Assembly: GCA_964343345.1 (NCBI GenBank)
Contig: CAYFJE010000019.1
Span: 1-15,753, forward strand
DNA length: 15,753 nt
Origin: UBA6624 sp964343345 [NCBI: uncultured bacterium]
GTDB taxonomy: Bacteria > UBP7 > UBA6624
Direction: 5' to 3'
The position numbers and the translations under genes are program-made. Below are positions 13,763-15,753 of the stretch, piece after piece; the first letter of the stretch is position 1; each line of letters starts with the position of its first letter. The notes beneath the pieces are model-generated. The model did not search any database, was not told the DNA's origin, and saw only the letters and a program-made list of their open reading frames with translations.

Positions 13763-15483
13763 TTAAAACTCCCTTCTTTCTCGAGTCTCTTTATCAGATC
13801 CTCCTTTGTCATTGTTCCACAATCACCATCATCTCTATGTCTAACTGAAATCGATGAAGATTCAACCTCTCTATCGCCAACAACAAACATATATGGAATC
13901 TTATTCAATTCTGCATCTCTTATTTTTTTACCAACTTTTTCATTTCTATCATCAATACTCACCCTTATTCCTGAAGAGTCTAAATCATTAAACAAAGACC
14001 TCCCATAATCAAAATGTTTTTCAGAAATGGGGATTATTATAGCCTGTTTTGGAGAAAGCCAAAAGGGGAAATTTCCTGCATAATGTTCAATCAAAATTCC
14101 TATAAACCTCTCCATTGAACCAAAAATAGCTCTGTGAATAAGAACAGGAACATTCTCTTCATCATTTGAATTCACATATTTCAAATTAAACCTTTCCGGA
14201 AGATTGAAATCAATCTGGATAGTTGTACATTGCCAATGTCTGCCTAAAGCATCTTCGATTTCAAAATCGATTTTAGGACCATAAAATGCACCATCTCCAG
14301 GTACATAATCTGCATCTATTCCAGCTTTTTTAATTGCAGACCTTAAAGAATCTTCAGCTTTTTCCCAAGCAGAATCGGAACCTATCGACTTCTCAGGACG
14401 ACCTTTGAGAAACAACTTCCATTTGAATCCAAATTTTCCTAAAATCTTTTCAGCAAAATTTAAAACATTTAGTATTTCACTTTCCAATTGATCAAAAGTA
14501 CAAAAGATGTGTGCATCATCTTGTGTAAATCCCCTAACTCTAAAAAGACCATGCATTGTGCCAGCTTTCTCATTCCTATAAACTGTACCAAACTCCATTA
14601 GCCTAAGAGGCAACTCTTTATAACTTCTTCTTTTTCTTGAATAAACAAGCATGTGACCTGGACAGTTCATTGGCTTAACCCCTACTCCAGAATCTCCATC
14701 TTCATCAGGGCATATAAACATAAAATCTTTGAAATTTGTCAAATGTCCACTTTTTTCCCATAAATTAGTATGAATAATATGTGGAGTTTCGATTTCTTTA
14801 TAACCACCGCACACATGCATCTTTCTAGACCAGCTTTTCAAGGAGTTTAGAAGCTTCTTTCCCTCAGGAAGCCAAAAAACCAAACCACTTCCAGCAGTTT
14901 GAGAAAAAATTTCGAAAAGCTCTAACTTTTGACCGATTTTTCTATGATCTCTCTTTTCTGCCTCTTCTAGTTTTTCTAAATAACCCTCCAATTCACTCTG
15001 TTTAGAAAAAGATGTAGCATAAATCCTTTGAAGCATAATATTTTTTTCATCACCCTTCCAATAAGCTCCTGAGGTTGAAAGTATTTTGAATTTACCAATT
15101 TTTGAAGTCGATTCAACATGTGGAGGCTTCCCTTCGCAAAGATCAACAAATTCACCCTGTCTATAAAAAGATATTTCTTTTTCATCCGGAATATCTTTAA
15201 CAAGCTCTTGTTTGAAAGGCTGTCCCTCTAATTCTCTTAAAGCATCTTCTCTGCTTAAACTAAATCTTTCTAAAGGATAATCGCTTTTAACTATACGAGA
15301 CATCTCCTCTTCTATCTTCAGAAAATCATCTTCAGAAAACTCTCTTCCGAACAAAAAATCATAATAAAAACCGTCCTCTACAACTGGGCCAATTCCTAAT
15401 TTAACCTCAGGAAACAACCTTGAAACAGCTTGAGCCAAAACATGACTTGCTGTATGTCTCATTTTTTCAATTTTTTTAACCAT
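13759..15483 (-). CDS. thrS: Threonyl-tRNA synthetase lacking the TGS domain
   Basis: 574 residues against ~640 for the E. coli enzyme; the N-terminal TGS domain is absent and the protein starts right at the editing domain, as in some other bacterial lineages. Editing site: HTASH gives His10 and His14; the second pair is Cys116 and His122 in DLCEGKPPH, two residues further apart than the usual C-x3-H (e.g. CRGPH). Catalytic core: PMNCPGH (zinc Cys274), FGTVYRNEKAGTMHGLFRVRGFTQDDAH (motif 2, zinc His325; about 298-325), LIHRAIFGSMERF (zinc His450, motif 3). The tail (about 475-574, with DDRNEKVGKKIRDAEL and PYMFVVGDREVE) is the anticodon-binding domain. The gene lies 20 bp after tRNA-Val, with GGAG twelve bases before ATG, and overlaps infC by four bases. 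Confidence 0.97.
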   Translation of the reverse strand: MVKKIEKMRHTASHVLAQAVSRLFPEVKLGIGPVVEDGFYYDFLFGREFSEDDFLKIEEEMSRIVKSDYPLERFSLSREDALRELEGQPFKQELVKDIPDEKEISFYRQGEFVDLCEGKPPHVESTSKIGKFKILSTSGAYWKGDEKNIMLQRIYATSFSKQSELEGYLEKLEEAEKRDHRKIGQKLELFEIFSQTAGSGLVFWLPEGKKLLNSLKSWSRKMHVCGGYKEIETPHIIHTNLWEKSGHLTNFKDFMFICPDEDGDSGVGVKPMNCPGHMLVYSRKRRSYKELPLRLMEFGTVYRNEKAGTMHGLFRVRGFTQDDAHIFCTFDQLESEILNVLNFAEKILGKFGFKWKLFLKGRPEKSIGSDSAWEKAEDSLRSAIKKAGIDADYVPGDGAFYGPKIDFEIEDALGRHWQCTTIQIDFNLPERFNLKYVNSNDEENVPVLIHRAIFGSMERFIGILIEHYAGNFPFWLSPKQAIIIPISEKHFDYGRSLFNDLDSSGIRVSIDDRNEKVGKKIRDAELNKIPYMFVVGDREVESSSISVRHRDDGDCGTMTKEDLIKRLEKEGSFN

Positions 15484-15493
15484 AAACTAAAAG

Positions 15494-15511
15494 ATCTCCA
15501 TCATGGGAGAT
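15494..15511 (-). promoter_or_regulatory. Hairpin joining tRNA-Val 3' end to the thrS ribosome binding site
   Basis: On the minus strand ATCTCC (in the 3' acceptor strand of tRNA-Val) is followed by a six-base loop and GGAGAT, which contains the only Shine-Dalgarno-like GGAG before thrS. The same ATCTCC is needed to close the tRNA acceptor stem, so the two pairings exclude each other. The GGAGAT is followed by CTTTTAG, so a weak terminator is the other reading. Function is inference. Confidence 0.4.
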
Positions 15512-15577
15512 GGTGGACTTGAACCACCGACCTCTTGAATGTCAATCAAGCGCTCTATCCAGCTGAGCTAATCCCCC
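15504..15577 (-). tRNA. tRNA-Val(GAC)
   Basis: A 74-nt cloverleaf on the minus strand: acceptor GGGGGAT/ATCTCCC (one G-U), D arm GCTC/GAGC, anticodon stem CTTGA/TCAAG with loop TTGACAT (anticodon GAC), variable loop AGGTC, T arm GGTGG/CCACC with TTCAAGT. Discriminator A; CCA is not encoded. It is the last of three clustered tRNAs, 20 bp before thrS. Confidence 0.95.
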
Positions 15578-15600
15578 CTTTTTTTATTATTCTTAAGATA

Positions 15601-15674
15601 AGGGCGCGGTCGGATTCGAACCGACGAATATAGGCTTTGCAGGCCCACGCCTTAAACCACTTGGCCACGCGCCC
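15601..15674 (-). tRNA. tRNA-Cys(GCA)
   Basis: A 74-nt minus-strand cloverleaf with a perfect seven-pair acceptor stem GGGCGCG/CGCGCCC, D arm GCC/GGC, anticodon stem TGGGC/GCCTA with loop CTGCAAA (anticodon GCA), and T arm GTCGG/CCGAC with TTCGAAT. Discriminator U, the identity base for cysteine. CCA is not encoded. It lies 4 bases after tRNA-Gly and 23 before tRNA-Val. Confidence 0.96.
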
Positions 15675-15678
15675 AAAC

Positions 15679-15751
15679 AGCGGAAGACGGGACTTGAACC
15701 CGCGACCTCCAGCTTGGGAAGCTGATGCTCTACCAACTGAGCTACTTCCGC
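15679..15751 (-). tRNA. tRNA-Gly(CCC)
   Basis: A 73-nt minus-strand cloverleaf: acceptor GCGGAAG/CTTCCGC, D arm GCTC/GAGC, anticodon stem TCAGC/GCTGG with loop TTCCCAA (anticodon CCC), T arm GCGGG/CCCGT (one G-U) with TTCAAGT. Discriminator U, as expected for bacterial tRNA-Gly. CCA is not encoded. It reads GGG only. It is first in the cluster in this window; only two bases remain to the edge, so the promoter is outside. Confidence 0.95.
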
Positions 15752-15753
15752 AA

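Noticed and set aside
9271-15203. Short frames overlapping the gatB, gatA, infC and thrS region (9271-9471, 9826-10026, 10623-11238, 12157-12393, 13554-13766, 14976-15203)
   Set aside because: Shadows of clear genes; their translations have biased, low-complexity composition and no family resemblance.
1-15753. Mobile elements, CRISPR array, defence island or phage genes
   Set aside because: No transposase, integrase, direct-repeat array or phage structural gene is visible. The SNF2 helicase alone, without methylase or nuclease neighbours in view, is not enough to call a defence system.

Overview
The window is AT-rich, tightly packed bacterial chromosome. Gaps between genes are almost all under 25 bp, stop/start overlaps (ATGA, TTGA) are common, and starts are a mix of ATG, GTG and TTG. 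There is no gene-free stretch over 300 bases and no sign of rRNA, CRISPR, insertion sequence or prophage. The gene content (PurH, archaeal-type LeuD, a LeuA/citramalate-synthase-like enzyme, GatA/GatB, the thrS-infC-rpmI-rplT block, three tRNAs without encoded CCA) fits a small, streamlined, free-living (perhaps marine) bacterium that makes its own amino acids and purines. I cannot fix the phylum from sequence alone. The ThrRS without a TGS domain and the GatAB pathway exclude no major lineage by themselves.

Layout. (1) Positions 1-1857, minus strand: most of a SNF2-family helicase, cut off by the left edge before its C-terminal helicase lobe. (2) Positions 1879-9228, plus strand: a dense run of seven genes. 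First is a sugar-nucleotide group: a DegT-type aminotransferase, a GT4 glycosyltransferase and a WecD-like acetyltransferase. Metabolic genes follow: purH, leuD, and a DRE-TIM condensing enzyme of the 2-isopropylmalate/citramalate/homocitrate synthase group. A YjiK-like predicted beta-propeller protein ends the run. (3) Positions 9225-15751, minus strand, convergent with (2): in transcription order tRNA-Gly(CCC), tRNA-Cys(GCA), tRNA-Val(GAC), thrS, infC, rpmI, rplT, gatA, gatB, and a short unrecognised protein that probably has a signal peptide. The two runs meet tail to tail with their stop codons overlapping around 9225-9228.

How the genes fit together. The minus-strand run is a translation island: tRNAs, a tRNA synthetase, IF3, ribosomal proteins L35 and L20, and two subunits of the Glu/Asp-tRNA amidotransferase (gatC is not in the window). 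In the plus-strand run, the aminotransferase and acetyltransferase could act one after the other on a 4-keto sugar nucleotide, as WecE and WecD do in enterobacteria, and the glycosyltransferase could use the product. leuD and the condensing enzyme belong to branched-chain or 2-oxoacid chain elongation, but leuC and leuB are not here.

I did not find a clear-cut unknown system. The best second looks are: a hairpin that can pair the tRNA-Val 3' end with the thrS ribosome binding site; a duplicated N-terminal segment in L35; an altered editing-site spacing in ThrRS; an internally repeated N-terminal region in the SNF2 protein; a likely mis-startable secreted protein behind gatB; and -10-like hexamers placed so close to several start codons that leaderless transcripts are possible.
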